Numbered from the stretch's first letter, positions 33,167-41,838 are shown. The stretch: DNA of 44,623 bases from Rhodospirillaceae bacterium (GCA_016792585.1 JAEULB010000155.1:1-44623); one strand, 5' to 3'. The notes: generated from the letters alone by a model not told the origin. Numbers and translations: made by a program.

Positions 33167-33623
33167 GATCGTGGTCGCCGTCCGCCGTCTTCCCCACGGC
33201 GAGGGCCTGTCGCTTCCCGCCTATGCGACTCCCGGATCCGCCGGCCTGGATCTGGTTGCCGCGCTCGAGCGGCCGGTGGAGATCCAGCCCGGTGGACGAA
33301 CGCTTGTTCCGACCGGGCTTGCGATGGAGCTTCCGGAAGGCTACGAGGCGCAGATACGCCCGCGCTCGGGTCTGGCGCTCAGGCACGGTTTGACCGTCCT
33401 GAACACCCCGGGCACGGTCGACTCGGACTATCGCGGTGAGGTGTCGGTGCTGCTTGTGAATCTCGGCGATCGGCCGGTGACGCTCTCGCGCGGCGAAAGG
33501 ATCGCGCAGATGGTCGTGGCACCCGTGACGCGCATCGCGTGGAGCGAGCAGGCGAGCTTGAGCGAGACCCGGCGCGGTGCCGGCGGCTACGGCTCGACCG
33601 GTCGCGGAGGTGCAAGCTCTTGA
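33159..33623 (+). CDS. dut: dUTP diphosphatase
   Basis: Homotrimeric dUTPase that converts dUTP to dUMP and keeps uracil out of DNA. The five conserved motifs are in order: GSAGLDL (I), RPRSGLAL (II), [14 protein letters not shown] (III), GERIAQMVV (IV) and [10 protein letters not shown] (V, the mobile C-terminal arm). At 154 aa it is full length. The start is GTG 33159, with GGAG 10-13 bases upstream. The stop overlaps the TTG start of the Rrf2 gene. Confidence 0.97.
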   Translation: MSEIVVAVRRLPHGEGLSLPAYATPGSAGLDLVAALERPVEIQPGGRTLVPTGLAMELPEGYEAQIRPRSGLALRHGLTVLNTPGTVDSDYRGEVSVLLVNLGDRPVTLSRGERIAQMVVAPVTRIAWSEQASLSETRRGAGGYGSTGRGGASS

Positions 33624-34072
33624 GCGGTATCCTCCAACCGTCGCGGAAGCTGCTCGCGGCGATCGAGGCGGTTCTCGACATCGCCTATGGGGCGACCGAC
33701 CAGCCGGTCTCCGGTCAGGAACTCACGAAGCGTCAGGGCGTGCCGCCGCGCTTCCTCGAGCCGGCGCTGCAGGCGCTGTCGCGTGCCGGCATCCTGTCGA
33801 GCGAGCGTGGGCCGCGCGGCGGCTATCGCCTCGCACGCGAGCGTCGCCGCATCACGCTCGGCGACGTGTGCCGCGCCGTCGCCGGCATCGAGGATCCGGA
33901 GGACGAGGCGAAGAGCGCGCTCGGCCGCAAGGTCGTGCGCCCCCTGTTCGGCGATCTCGACGGAGATGTCATGAAGCGCCTGGATGCGCTGACGCTCGAA
34001 GACCTCTGCCAGACCGCCTTCAATCAGGACGTGCCCAAGCGCGGCGGTCCGGACTGCGACTTCTCCATCTAG
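33620..34072 (+). CDS. Rrf2-family transcriptional regulator, likely of cysteine synthesis
   Basis: 150-aa winged-helix regulator of the Rrf2 family. The DNA-binding helix and wing lie in residues 30-72 ([34 protein letters not shown]). Its three cysteines (84, 130, 146) do not form the closely spaced IscR cluster triad, so it is more like CymR, which acts through cysteine synthase and O-acetylserine levels. The start TTG 33620 is supported by GGAGG 10 bases upstream and the TTGA overlap with the dut stop; longer readings in this frame lie inside dut. The next gene is cysK, with a perfect dyad between them. Confidence 0.9.
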   Translation: MSGILQPSRKLLAAIEAVLDIAYGATDQPVSGQELTKRQGVPPRFLEPALQALSRAGILSSERGPRGGYRLARERRRITLGDVCRAVAGIEDPEDEAKSALGRKVVRPLFGDLDGDVMKRLDALTLEDLCQTAFNQDVPKRGGPDCDFSI

Positions 34073-34088
34073 GGACCGCCCTCGGGGG

Positions 34089-34117
34089 TTGACGCGGCGC
34101 CCTCGGCGGCTTAGGTC
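34089..34117 (+). promoter_or_regulatory. Possible cysK promoter
   Basis: -35 TTGACG (34089-34094), 17-base spacer, poor -10 TAGGTC (34112-34117). It also roughly fits the alphaproteobacterial pattern TTGACGS-N10-14-GCTANAWC (GCTTAGGTC at 34109-34117). The start point would be near 34124, just before the dyad. Confidence 0.4.
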
Positions 34118-34127
34118 AATCTCTGAC

Positions 34128-34149
34128 TGTGATTTTTTGATAAATCACA
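34128..34149. promoter_or_regulatory. Perfect dyad between rrf2 and cysK, likely Rrf2 operator
   Basis: Arms TGTGATTT and AAATCACA match perfectly across a 6-base AT-rich spacer (TTTGAT). It is in the 91-base gap, directly after the expected cysK start point and just before AGGAGA, where bound protein would block elongation. As RNA it would be a weak AT-rich hairpin with no U-tract, so a DNA operator is favoured. Confidence 0.7.
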
Positions 34150-34163
34150 CAGGAGATTCGTAA

Positions 34164-35120
34164 ATGGCTGACCAGCCCGAATTCCGTGGACGCATCTACG
34201 ACAGCGTGATCGAGACCATCGGCGCGACGCCGCTGGTCCGCTTTGCCCGCCTCGAGAAATACCTGGCGCTCGAGGCCGAGCTGATCGGCAAGCTCGAATT
34301 CTTCAATCCGCTCGCCTCGGTCAAGGACCGCATCGGGTTCGCGATGATCACCGCGGCCGAGGACTCGGGCGCCCTCAAGCCTGGCGGCACGCTGGTCGAG
34401 CCGACCTCCGGCAACACCGGCATCGCGCTCGCCTTCGTTGCCGCGGCCAAGGGCTATCGTCTGATCCTGACCATGCCCGAGAGCATGTCGGTCGAGCGCC
34501 GGCGCATGCTGAAGCTGCTCGGCGCCGAGCTGGAACTGACGCCGGCCGCTGCCGGCATGCGGGGCGCGATCGCGCGCGCCGAGGAGCTCCTGACGGAGAT
34601 TCCCGGCTCGATCATGCCGCAGCAGTTCAAGAACGCGGCGAACCCCGCCGTGCATCGGCGCACCACCGCCGAGGAGATCTGGAAGGACACCGGCGGCAAG
34701 CTCGACTACTTCGTCGCCGGCATCGGCACCGGCGGCACCGTGACCGGCGTCGGCGAGGTTCTGAAGCGGCGCCTGCCGAACCTGAAGATCGTCGCGGTCG
34801 AGCCCGAGGATTCCGCCGTGCTTTCGGGCCGTCCGCCGGGCCCGCACAAGATCCAGGGCATTGGCGCGGGATTCGTCCCCGACATCCTGAAGCGCGAGCT
34901 GATCGACGAGATCCTGTCGATCGCCAACCAGACCGCCTTCGACACCGCCAGGCTCGTTGCCAGGCACGAAGGCATTCCGGTCGGCATCTCGTCGGGCGCC
35001 GCTGTCGCCGCCGCGATCGAGATCGCCAAGCGCCCGGCCGCCAAGGGCAAGCGTCTGGTCGTCATCATCCCGTCCTTCGCCGAGCGCTATCTCTCGACGC
35101 CGCTGTTCGAAGGGCTGTGA
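34164..35120 (+). CDS. cysK: Cysteine synthase A
   Basis: PLP enzyme that makes cysteine from O-acetylserine and sulfide. The PLP lysine is Lys54 in NPLASVKDRIG; the substrate loop is EPTSGNTGIALA; the PLP-phosphate loop is GIGTGGTVTGVGE; and the C-terminal active-site serine is in GISSGAAVAAA. At 318 aa it is full length. AGGAGA lies 7-12 bases before ATG 34164, an excellent ribosome binding site. The upstream Rrf2 gene and the dyad suggest repression or modulation by cysteine status. It is followed 20 bases later by moeB, which also serves sulfur chemistry. Confidence 0.97.
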   Translation: MADQPEFRGRIYDSVIETIGATPLVRFARLEKYLALEAELIGKLEFFNPLASVKDRIGFAMITAAEDSGALKPGGTLVEPTSGNTGIALAFVAAAKGYRLILTMPESMSVERRRMLKLLGAELELTPAAAGMRGAIARAEELLTEIPGSIMPQQFKNAANPAVHRRTTAEEIWKDTGGKLDYFVAGIGTGGTVTGVGEVLKRRLPNLKIVAVEPEDSAVLSGRPPGPHKIQGIGAGFVPDILKRELIDEILSIANQTAFDTARLVARHEGIPVGISSGAAVAAAIEIAKRPAAKGKRLVVIIPSFAERYLSTPLFEGL

Positions 35121-35140
35121 GCGCGTAAACTCAAGGCCGC

Positions 35141-35905
35141 ATGCCGAACGACGATCTTTCGGAAGCCGAGTTCCATCGCTACGCCCGCCACCTGATCCTG
35201 GATGAGGTCGGCGACGAAGGGCAGGCGAAGCTGAAGCGCGCGCGCGTGCTGGTGATCGGCGCGGGCGGCCTGGGCTCGCCGGCGCTGCTCTATCTCGCAG
35301 CGGCCGGCGTCGGGACTCTTGGCATCGCCGACGACGACAAGGTCGACCTGACCAACCTGCAGCGCCAGGTGGCGCATGCCACGGACACGCTGGGCTGGGC
35401 CAAGGTCGACTCGGCAGCGCGGACGATCGCCCAGATCAACCCGCACGTGACTGTCGTTAGGCACAAGGCGCGCCTCACGACGGAGAATTCGGATCTCGTC
35501 GCGAACTACGACCTGGTGCTCGACGGCTCCGACAATTTCGACACGCGCTACGTGCTGGCTGATGCCTGCTTCAAGCACCGGAAGCCGATGGTCTGGGCGT
35601 CCCTCTTGCGCTTCGAGGGCCAGCTCTCGGTGTTCAAGCCGTGGACCGGCGGCCCCTGCTATCGCTGCCTGTTCTCGGAGAAGCCGCCGCCGGGCCTGGT
35701 GCCGCGCTGCGAGGAGGCGGGCATCCTCGGCGCCGTCGCCGGCGTGATGGGCACGCTGCAGGCGACGGAGGCGCTGAAGGAAATCCTCGGCCTCGGCGAC
35801 AGTCTCTCGGGCCGCCTCGTCCTCTACGATGCACTGGCGAGTGAGTTCCGCTCGTTCAAGGCGGCGAAGGATCCCGCCTGCCCGACATGCGGGACTAGCG
35901 CTTGA
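35141..35905 (+). CDS. moeB: Molybdopterin-synthase adenylyltransferase (MoeB/ThiF/HesA family)
   Basis: E1-like enzyme that adenylates the C-terminal glycine of a sulfur-carrier protein (MoaD or ThiS). The nucleotide-binding loop is LVIGAGGLGSPALLYLAAAGVG, followed by DDDKVDLTNLQRQ; zinc is held by two CxxC pairs in CYRCLF and CPTCG; a conserved Cys near PRCEEAGILG is a further candidate. No rhodanese domain is attached (254 aa). AAGG lies about 5 bases before the ATG. From sequence alone MoeB and ThiF cannot be separated with certainty. The 3' end overlaps the convergent dehydrogenase by 11 bases. Confidence 0.93.
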   Translation: MPNDDLSEAEFHRYARHLILDEVGDEGQAKLKRARVLVIGAGGLGSPALLYLAAAGVGTLGIADDDKVDLTNLQRQVAHATDTLGWAKVDSAARTIAQINPHVTVVRHKARLTTENSDLVANYDLVLDGSDNFDTRYVLADACFKHRKPMVWASLLRFEGQLSVFKPWTGGPCYRCLFSEKPPPGLVPRCEEAGILGAVAGVMGTLQATEALKEILGLGDSLSGRLVLYDALASEFRSFKAAKDPACPTCGTSA

Positions 35906-36869
35906 AGACCTCTGGGTTCACGAGGCAGTCCGGCGACACGCGGCCAACGATTCCCTGAAGCGCGTTGTTGGCGGCGGCGACGTTCATGCGGTCGACGCAT
36001 TCCGGCGACTGCGCGGCGTTGTGCGGGGCGAGCAGCGCGGTCGGCAGCTTGAGCAGCTCGTTCGACGGATCCGGCGGCTCGACCTCGGTGACGTCCAGAC
36101 CGGCGCCGGCGATCACCTTGCTCTTGAGGGCCGCGACCAGCGCCTTCTCGTCGATGATCGGGCCGCGCGCGGTGTTGATCACGATCGCCGACGGCTTCAT
36201 CGACTTGAAGCGCTTCTCGTTCATCAGGCCGCGGGTCTCGGCCGAGAGCGGGCAGTGCAGCGTCACGATGTCGGCGATCTCGAGCGCGGCATCGAGCTCC
36301 ATCGGCTCGGCGCCGGCCGCCCGGATGCGGGCCGGGTCGATCAGCGGATCGACGACGACTATCCTCATGTCCCAGCCCTGCATGCGGCGGACGACACGCG
36401 TGCCGATGCGCCCGAACCCGACCACGACCAGGGTCTTGCCGGCATATTCGAGCAGCAGCTCGGTGAAGCGCGTCGTGTAGGCCGTTCCCGCGCGCATCTC
36501 GCGGTCGAACAGCACGAGCTTGCGCCCGACGCCCATCATCAGCGCGATCGCGTGCTCGGCGACCGTGGTGGCATTGGCCTGGCCGACCGTCGCCATCTGC
36601 ACGCCGCGCTTCGTCAGCGCCGGCACGTCGATCGAGTCGTAGCCGACGCCGACGCGGCAGACGACCTTGAGCTTGGGCGCGGCATCCAGCTCGGGATCGG
36701 AGAACGGGTAGTTGGCCGGGCGGAAGATGATCGCCTCGGCGTCCTTGAGCGCGGCGCGGATGTTCGCAGGATTCACGTCCTCCACGACCTGGACGGTCAC
36801 GTCCTTGCGGGCGGCGAGCACCTTCATGCCCGCCTCGACCAGAGGCCGGGCCAGAACGATCTTCGGCAT
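35895..36869 (-). CDS. D-2-hydroxyacid dehydrogenase (phosphoglycerate dehydrogenase-like)
   Basis: NAD-dependent D-isomer 2-hydroxyacid dehydrogenase of 324 aa. The Rossmann motif is TLVVVGFGRIGTRV; the substrate Arg is in INTARGPIIDE; the Glu-His relay is suggested by DVTEVEPPDPSN and LAPHNAAQSPE. No ACT or other C-terminal regulatory domain is present, so a catabolic or detoxifying enzyme is as likely as serine synthesis. It follows the HpaI-type aldolase by 12 bases. The substrate is not known. Confidence 0.93.
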   Translation of the reverse strand: MPKIVLARPLVEAGMKVLAARKDVTVQVVEDVNPANIRAALKDAEAIIFRPANYPFSDPELDAAPKLKVVCRVGVGYDSIDVPALTKRGVQMATVGQANATTVAEHAIALMMGVGRKLVLFDREMRAGTAYTTRFTELLLEYAGKTLVVVGFGRIGTRVVRRMQGWDMRIVVVDPLIDPARIRAAGAEPMELDAALEIADIVTLHCPLSAETRGLMNEKRFKSMKPSAIVINTARGPIIDEKALVAALKSKVIAGAGLDVTEVEPPDPSNELLKLPTALLAPHNAAQSPECVDRMNVAAANNALQGIVGRVSPDCLVNPEVFKR

Positions 36870-36881
36870 GATTAAGCCCTC

Positions 36882-37694
36882 TTAGTAGACCGAGCCGCCC
36901 TTGGCCTTCGCCTTCGGCGCCGCGGAGGCCGCCGCCGGTCCCTTCATCTCGTCGACCATCGCCTTCGCCGCCGCGGCCATGATGCGGGAGTCGTTGAGCA
37001 AAGTGGTCAACTGGTACCCCGCCTCGCGCATGCGCTTGGCATAGGCGGTCGATCCCGTGTGCAGGCCGGCGACGACGCCGTGCTTCTTGCACGCCTTCAG
37101 GATCTTCATGATCAGGTCGAGGCGCTTATCGTCGGTATGGTCCATGCCCGGGCCCATGCCGTAGGAGATCGAGAGGTCGGAGGGGCCGACATAGACGCCG
37201 TCGAGGCCGGGGGTGGAGAGGATCTTGTCGAGGTTCTTCACCGCTTCCTTGGTCTCGATCATCGCGATCGCCAGGATCTCGTCGTCGGCCTTCTGCTGGT
37301 AGTCCGGGCCGCCGTAGAGCGTGGCGCGGATCGGGCCGGAGGAGCGGTAGCCGCGCGGCGCGTAGCGGCAGGCGCCGACGAACTTCTCGGCTTCCTCTCT
37401 GTTGTTCACCATCGGGCAGATGATGCCGTAGGCGCCGGCGTCCAGCGCCTTCATCACATGCGCCGGATCGTTCCACGGCACGCGCGCCATCGGCACCACG
37501 CTGGTGGTGGAGATGCCCTGGAACATCGAGACCATCGCCTGGTAGTCGACGATGCCGTGCTGCATGTCGACGGTCAGCGAGTCCCAGCCCTGATGCGCCA
37601 TCACCTCGGCCGCGAAGCCGCTCGGGATCGACAGCCACCCATTGACCACGCAGCCGCCGGACTTCCAGATCTGACGCACGTTGTTCGGACGCAT
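36882..37694 (-). CDS. HpcH/HpaI-family class II pyruvate aldolase
   Basis: Metal-dependent aldolase that splits 4-hydroxy-2-oxo acids into pyruvate and an aldehyde (HpaI, GarL, YfaU group). Catalytic and metal residues are recognisable: VDMQHG with the base His, PRGYRSSGP with the substrate Arg, AMIETKEAV with the metal Glu, and VYVGPSDLSIS with the metal Asp. The length of 270 aa includes an Ala/Lys-rich tail after EMKG that is longer than usual. GGGGGAAACC directly precedes the ATG. It lies between two D-2-hydroxyacid dehydrogenases, which could act on its 2-oxo-acid products. Confidence 0.92.
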   Translation of the reverse strand: MRPNNVRQIWKSGGCVVNGWLSIPSGFAAEVMAHQGWDSLTVDMQHGIVDYQAMVSMFQGISTTSVVPMARVPWNDPAHVMKALDAGAYGIICPMVNNREEAEKFVGACRYAPRGYRSSGPIRATLYGGPDYQQKADDEILAIAMIETKEAVKNLDKILSTPGLDGVYVGPSDLSISYGMGPGMDHTDDKRLDLIMKILKACKKHGVVAGLHTGSTAYAKRMREAGYQLTTLLNDSRIMAAAAKAMVDEMKGPAAASAAPKAKAKGGSVY

Positions 37695-37721
37695 GGTTTC
37701 CCCCGAGGTTTGGTTGGTGAC

Positions 37722-38708
37722 TTAGAGAAGCTGCTCGATCACCCGGTCGGGCGGGCGATGGCCGTCGACCCAGGTCTTGATGTTGATGATGACCCGCTCG
37801 CCCATCGCGAGCCGGCCTTCCAGCGTCGCCGAACCCATGTGCGGAAGCAAGACGACGTTGTCGAGCTCCAGCAGCTTCTTGTGGATCGCCGGCTCGTGCT
37901 CGTAGACGTCGAGCCCGGCGCCGGCGAGCGTGCCCGAGGCCAGCGCCTGGGCCAGCGCTCCCTCGTCGATCACCTCGCCGCGCGAGGTGTTGACCAAGAG
38001 TGCACCGGGCTTGATCAGCTTGATCCGGCGGGACGAGAGCAGGTGGTATGTCGCCGGCGTATGCGGGCAGGTGACCGCGATCACGTCCATCCGCGCCAGC
38101 ATCTGGTCGAGGCTTTCCCAGTACGTCGCCTCGAGCGCCGCCTCGACGTCCGGATAGACGCGCTTGCGGTTGTGATAGTGGATCGAAAGGCCGAAGGCGC
38201 GGGCGCGGCGGGCGACCGCCTGGCCGATCCGCCCCATGCCGACGATGCCGAGCCGCTTGCCGGTGAGCCTGGCGCCCAGCATCGACGTCGGCGACCAGCC
38301 TCGCCACTCTCCGGAGCGTGCCAGCTTCTCGCCGGCGTTGATCCGGCGGGCGACGGCCAGGATCAGTGCCATCGTCATGTCGGCGGTGTCGTCGGTCAGC
38401 ACGCCCGGCGTGTTGGTGACGACGATCTCGCGTGCCTGGGCGGCTGCCAGGTCGATGTGGTCGACGCCGGTGCCGAAGGAGGCGATCAGCTTCAGCTGCG
38501 GCCCGGATGCCGCGATCACGTCCTTGTCGATGCGGTCGGTCACCGTCGGGACCAGCACCTCGGCCTTGCCCACAGCCGCGATCAGCTCGCCGCGGGTCAT
38601 CGCATGATCGTCGAGGTTCAGCTGCGCCTGGAACAGCTCCATCATCCGCGTCTCGATCGCGTCGGGCAGCTTGCGGGTGACGACGGTGACCGGCTTGCGC
38701 GTGCTCAC
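37722..38708 (-). CDS. D-2-hydroxyacid dehydrogenase (glyoxylate/hydroxypyruvate reductase type)
   Basis: NAD(P)-dependent reductase of 328 aa, close to glyoxylate reductases such as GyaR. Rossmann motif RLGIVGMGRIGQAVARRA; active-site Arg in VNTSRGEVIDE; Glu in LDVYEHEP; His in LLPHMGSATLEGR. The start is GTG 38708 with AAGGA about 9 bases upstream, giving the usual STRKPVTVVTRKLPD beginning; the frame extends to 38747 but that stretch matches nothing. It is the first of three minus-strand genes with the aldolase and the second dehydrogenase. Confidence 0.94.
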   Translation of the reverse strand: MSTRKPVTVVTRKLPDAIETRMMELFQAQLNLDDHAMTRGELIAAVGKAEVLVPTVTDRIDKDVIAASGPQLKLIASFGTGVDHIDLAAAQAREIVVTNTPGVLTDDTADMTMALILAVARRINAGEKLARSGEWRGWSPTSMLGARLTGKRLGIVGMGRIGQAVARRARAFGLSIHYHNRKRVYPDVEAALEATYWESLDQMLARMDVIAVTCPHTPATYHLLSSRRIKLIKPGALLVNTSRGEVIDEGALAQALASGTLAGAGLDVYEHEPAIHKKLLELDNVVLLPHMGSATLEGRLAMGERVIINIKTWVDGHRPPDRVIEQLL

Positions 38709-38771
38709 GAGGCGCGTCCTTGGAAGAGCGTCCCCCGGCAGTAGCAAGGAAGGCCGGGGTTGTCCATTGGC

Positions 38772-40091
38772 TCAGGCGGCGACCGAGCGCAGCACGGCCG
38801 GAAGCCTCGATCCCAGCGTCACCGCGCGGGCCGCCAGGAACACGAAGATCGCGAGCCAGAGCCCGTGATTGCCGAGCGCCGGCACCGCCAGCACCGCCGC
38901 CACGGCGAAGCAGGCGGCCGAGATCAGCATCATGTTGCGCATGTCGCGGCCGCGGGCGGCTCCCCAGAACACGCCGTCGAGCTGGAAGCTCCAGACCCCG
39001 ACCGCCGGCATCGTCGCTGCCCAGGGGAGGTAGCGAAGTGCCTCGGTGCGGACGTCCTGGATGTCGGTCAGCAGCGCGATCAGCAGCGGCCCGCCGAGCC
39101 AATAGACGATCGTGAAGATCACCGCGACGCATGCCGCGAGCACGAAAGTGGCGCGGAGGTTGTCCTCAAGGTCGATCCGGTCGCGGGCGCCGATCGAGCG
39201 GCCGACCAGGGACTCGGCGGCTTGCGCGAAGCCGTCGAGCGCGAAGCCGGTGAAGGAATTGAAGGTCATCAGCACGGCATTCGCCGCCAAGGTGAGCTCG
39301 CCGAAGCGGGCGCCGACCGCGGTGAAGCTGGAGAAGCAGAGCAGCACCAGCAGCGTGCGGATGAAGATGTCGCGGTTGAGCGCAAAGAGCCGCACCAGGC
39401 GCTCGCGGTCGAGCAGGCGCGCGCGATCGACATGTCCCTCCATCTCGCGGATCGCCCGCCAGGCAAGCATCAGGCCGAGAAGCGCGCCGGTCGTCTCGGC
39501 GATGGCCGTGGCCGCGGCGACGCCGGCGACCGTCATGCCCAGGCCGAAGACGAAGAAGAGGTCGAGGACGAGGTTGACGACGTTGATGAAGACCTGGAGC
39601 AGGAGTCCCGTGCGCGCCCGCGCTTGGCCCAGGAACCAGCCGAGCAGGACGAAATTGCAGAGGACGCCCGGCGCGCCCCAGATGCGGATCGCGACATAGG
39701 TCCTGGCGTTGTCGATGATCTCGGGCGAGGCGTGCAGGATCTCGAAGGCGATCCAGCGGATCGGGAGCTGGAGCACGATCAGCGCCACGCCGACCGATCC
39801 GGCGATCAGCATCGCGCGATAGAGCGTCGCCTTGATCTCGACGGTGTCCCTGGCGCCGACGGCCTGGGCGACCGGGCCCGTGGTGCCGGTGCGAAGGAAG
39901 CCGAAGCTCCAGTAGAGCAGGCTGAAGACGACGGCGCCGAGCGCGGCGGCGGCGAGATACTGCGGATCGGGCAGGTGGCCGAGCACGGCGGTGTCGACCG
40001 CGCCGACCAGCGGCACGGTGACGTTGGCCGCGATCAGCGGCCATGCCAAGTCGAACGCGCGGCGGCGGGCCGCGCGGCTGCCGAGATTCAC
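38772..40091 (-). CDS. MATE-family efflux transporter, DinF-like (third of three)
   Basis: Membrane exporter of 439 aa, with the DinF-branch start FDLAWPLIAANVTVPLVGAVDTAVLGHL and further segments to residue 430. The N-terminal region is basic (SRAARRRA). The start is GTG 40091, which directly follows the TAA of the amidohydrolase gene with no spacer, so translation is likely coupled. It belongs to a different branch from the other two MATE proteins in the window, which argues against local duplication. Confidence 0.93.
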   Translation of the reverse strand: MNLGSRAARRRAFDLAWPLIAANVTVPLVGAVDTAVLGHLPDPQYLAAAALGAVVFSLLYWSFGFLRTGTTGPVAQAVGARDTVEIKATLYRAMLIAGSVGVALIVLQLPIRWIAFEILHASPEIIDNARTYVAIRIWGAPGVLCNFVLLGWFLGQARARTGLLLQVFINVVNLVLDLFFVFGLGMTVAGVAAATAIAETTGALLGLMLAWRAIREMEGHVDRARLLDRERLVRLFALNRDIFIRTLLVLLCFSSFTAVGARFGELTLAANAVLMTFNSFTGFALDGFAQAAESLVGRSIGARDRIDLEDNLRATFVLAACVAVIFTIVYWLGGPLLIALLTDIQDVRTEALRYLPWAATMPAVGVWSFQLDGVFWGAARGRDMRNMMLISAACFAVAAVLAVPALGNHGLWLAIFVFLAARAVTLGSRLPAVLRSVAA

Positions 40092-41345
40092 TTAGCGGTT
40101 CGCCAGGTCGGCCAGCACCTCGGCCAGCACGCGCGCGCCGGAGGCGAGGTCGTAGGGTGTCGCGTTCTCGATCTCGTTGTGGCTGATGCCCTTCTCGCAG
40201 GGCACGAAGATCATCGCGGTCGGGCAGACCTTCGCGAGATAGATCGAGTCATGCCCGGCGCCTGAGAGGATCGGCATCGAGGAGAGGCCGAGCCGGTCGG
40301 CCGCCGACTGGATCAGCTCCGGCAGCAGCCCGGAGAAGGGCACCGGCTGCGAGCGCATGAACTGCGTCACCTTCACCTCGCAGGGGCCTTTCAGCGACTG
40401 CACCAGCGGCTCGACGCCGTCGCCGAGCTCGATCAGCACCTTCTCCTCGGGATGGCGGAAGTCGATGGTGAAGGTCACCTTGCCCGGGATCACCGCCATC
40501 GCGTTCGGCTCGACCACGAAGCGGCCGACGGTGAAGCGGATGCGGTCGTCGTCGTCCATGAAGTGCTTGCGGAGCGCCTGCACCATGTCGGTCGCGGCGA
40601 ACATCGCGTCCTTGCGCCTGGCCCGCGTCACCGTGCCGGCATGGCCGTCCTCGCCCGTCACCTCGACGACGAAGCGGCGCGAGCCCTGGATCGTGGTGAC
40701 GACGCCGATCGTCTTGCCGCGCGCCTCCAGCTCCGGGCCCTGCTCGATATGGGCCTCGACGAATGAGGCGACCTTCACGCCGAGGGGCCGGTCGATGGCG
40801 CCGGGCACGCGGGCCCGCGTCCGCGCGAGCGCGTCGGCGACGGTGACGCCGTCGTGGTCCTTCATCTTCAGGACGTCGTCCAGCTTGTTGGTGCCGGCGA
40901 AGACCGAGGAGCCCATGGTGCCGAGCGGGAAGCGCGCCCCACCCTCCTCGCAGGTCCAGATGGTCGCCTCGATCGCGCGCCTGGTCTGGATGCCGGCGTC
41001 GTCGATCGCCTCCAGCGCCTCGAAGGCGGCGAGCACCCCGTAGATGCCGTCGAAGCGGCCGCCCGAGGGCTGCGTGTCGGAATGCGAGCCGCTCATCACC
41101 GGCGGCAGGCTCGGGTCGGTGCCTTCGCGGCGGACGAAGAAGTTGCCGATCGGGTCGATGTAGCTCTTGAAGCCGCGCTTGTTGCCCCAGTCCATCAGCT
41201 TGGCGCGCGCATCCGCGTCGAGGTCCGTCAACGCCAGGCGGCGGACGCCGCCCTTCGGCGTCTTGCCGAGCTCGGCCATGTCCATGTGGCGCTGCCAGAG
41301 ACGCTTCTCGTCGACCTTCGCGCCCGCCGTGCTGCTGTTGCTCAC
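40092..41345 (-). CDS. M20-family Zn-dependent hydrolase (allantoate amidohydrolase/N-carbamoylase type)
   Basis: Dimeric metallo-amidohydrolase of 417 aa. The di-metal site is visible in order: His in SGSHSDTQ, Asp in GGRFDGIYG, the Glu pair in WTCEEGGARF (usually NEEG; the Asn is Cys here), His in EAHIEQGPELE, and the last His in GISHNEIE. The dimerisation domain contains EDGHAGTVTRARRKDA. Likely substrates are N-carbamoyl or ureido compounds, from purine or pyrimidine breakdown. The start GTG 41345 overlaps the crcB stop as GTGA. No other ureide genes are nearby. Confidence 0.9.
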   Translation of the reverse strand: MSNSSTAGAKVDEKRLWQRHMDMAELGKTPKGGVRRLALTDLDADARAKLMDWGNKRGFKSYIDPIGNFFVRREGTDPSLPPVMSGSHSDTQPSGGRFDGIYGVLAAFEALEAIDDAGIQTRRAIEATIWTCEEGGARFPLGTMGSSVFAGTNKLDDVLKMKDHDGVTVADALARTRARVPGAIDRPLGVKVASFVEAHIEQGPELEARGKTIGVVTTIQGSRRFVVEVTGEDGHAGTVTRARRKDAMFAATDMVQALRKHFMDDDDRIRFTVGRFVVEPNAMAVIPGKVTFTIDFRHPEEKVLIELGDGVEPLVQSLKGPCEVKVTQFMRSQPVPFSGLLPELIQSAADRLGLSSMPILSGAGHDSIYLAKVCPTAMIFVPCEKGISHNEIENATPYDLASGARVLAEVLADLANR

Positions 41346-41719
41346 GCCTCGCCTCCCCGGAAGCTGCCCGCCAGCAGGTAGCCGAGCCACACCGCGACCA
41401 AGCAGAGAATGACCGATCCCAGAACGTTCGCCGCCGCCTTCGGCCATTCGCCGCCCTGGACCAGGACCAGCGTCTGCAGGCTGAAGGCGGAAAAGGTGGT
41501 GTATCCCCCGAGCACGCCGACCATCAAGAACTGCCGCGACGTCGGCCCGAAGGGCAGTGCCGCGATCGCGCCGATGGCGAAGGATCCGGTGATGTTGGTC
41601 GCCACCGTGGCCCAAGGGAAGGTCGAGGCGAACAGCGCGTCGAAGGCCAGCGACAGCCAGAACCGGCTGACGCTGCCGAGGGCGCCGCCAAGGGCGATCC
41701 AGAGCGTGCTTTCGAGCAT
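41342..41719 (-). CDS. crcB: Fluoride channel CrcB
   Basis: Small dual-topology membrane protein that exports fluoride. Four hydrophobic segments; family motifs IALGGALGSVSRFW, PWATVATNITGSFAIG and GVLGGYTTFSAFSLQT. ATG 41719 gives 125 aa, the normal CrcB length; an in-frame ATG at 41731 is possible, and neither has a clear ribosome binding site. No fluoride riboswitch was recognised upstream (41720-41880). It is the first gene of a three-gene unit with the M20 hydrolase and the DinF-like pump. Confidence 0.93.
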   Translation of the reverse strand: MLESTLWIALGGALGSVSRFWLSLAFDALFASTFPWATVATNITGSFAIGAIAALPFGPTSRQFLMVGVLGGYTTFSAFSLQTLVLVQGGEWPKAAANVLGSVILCLVAVWLGYLLAGSFRGGEA

Positions 41720-41838
41720 GGCCGCCAGCATGCCGCCGGCCGGAGCCGAGGTCGAGGACGGACATGGAGGCGCGGTTTGCCAGCGGCGGGCCGACCGGCT
41801 ACCGTTTCGCTCCACGAACCAAGCGCTCCGGCCCCAGG

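Noticed and set aside
36870..36885. TTAA...TTAG as a CtrA site
   Set aside because: The spacer is 6, not 7, and the second half-site is imperfect; it lies between co-transcribed genes.
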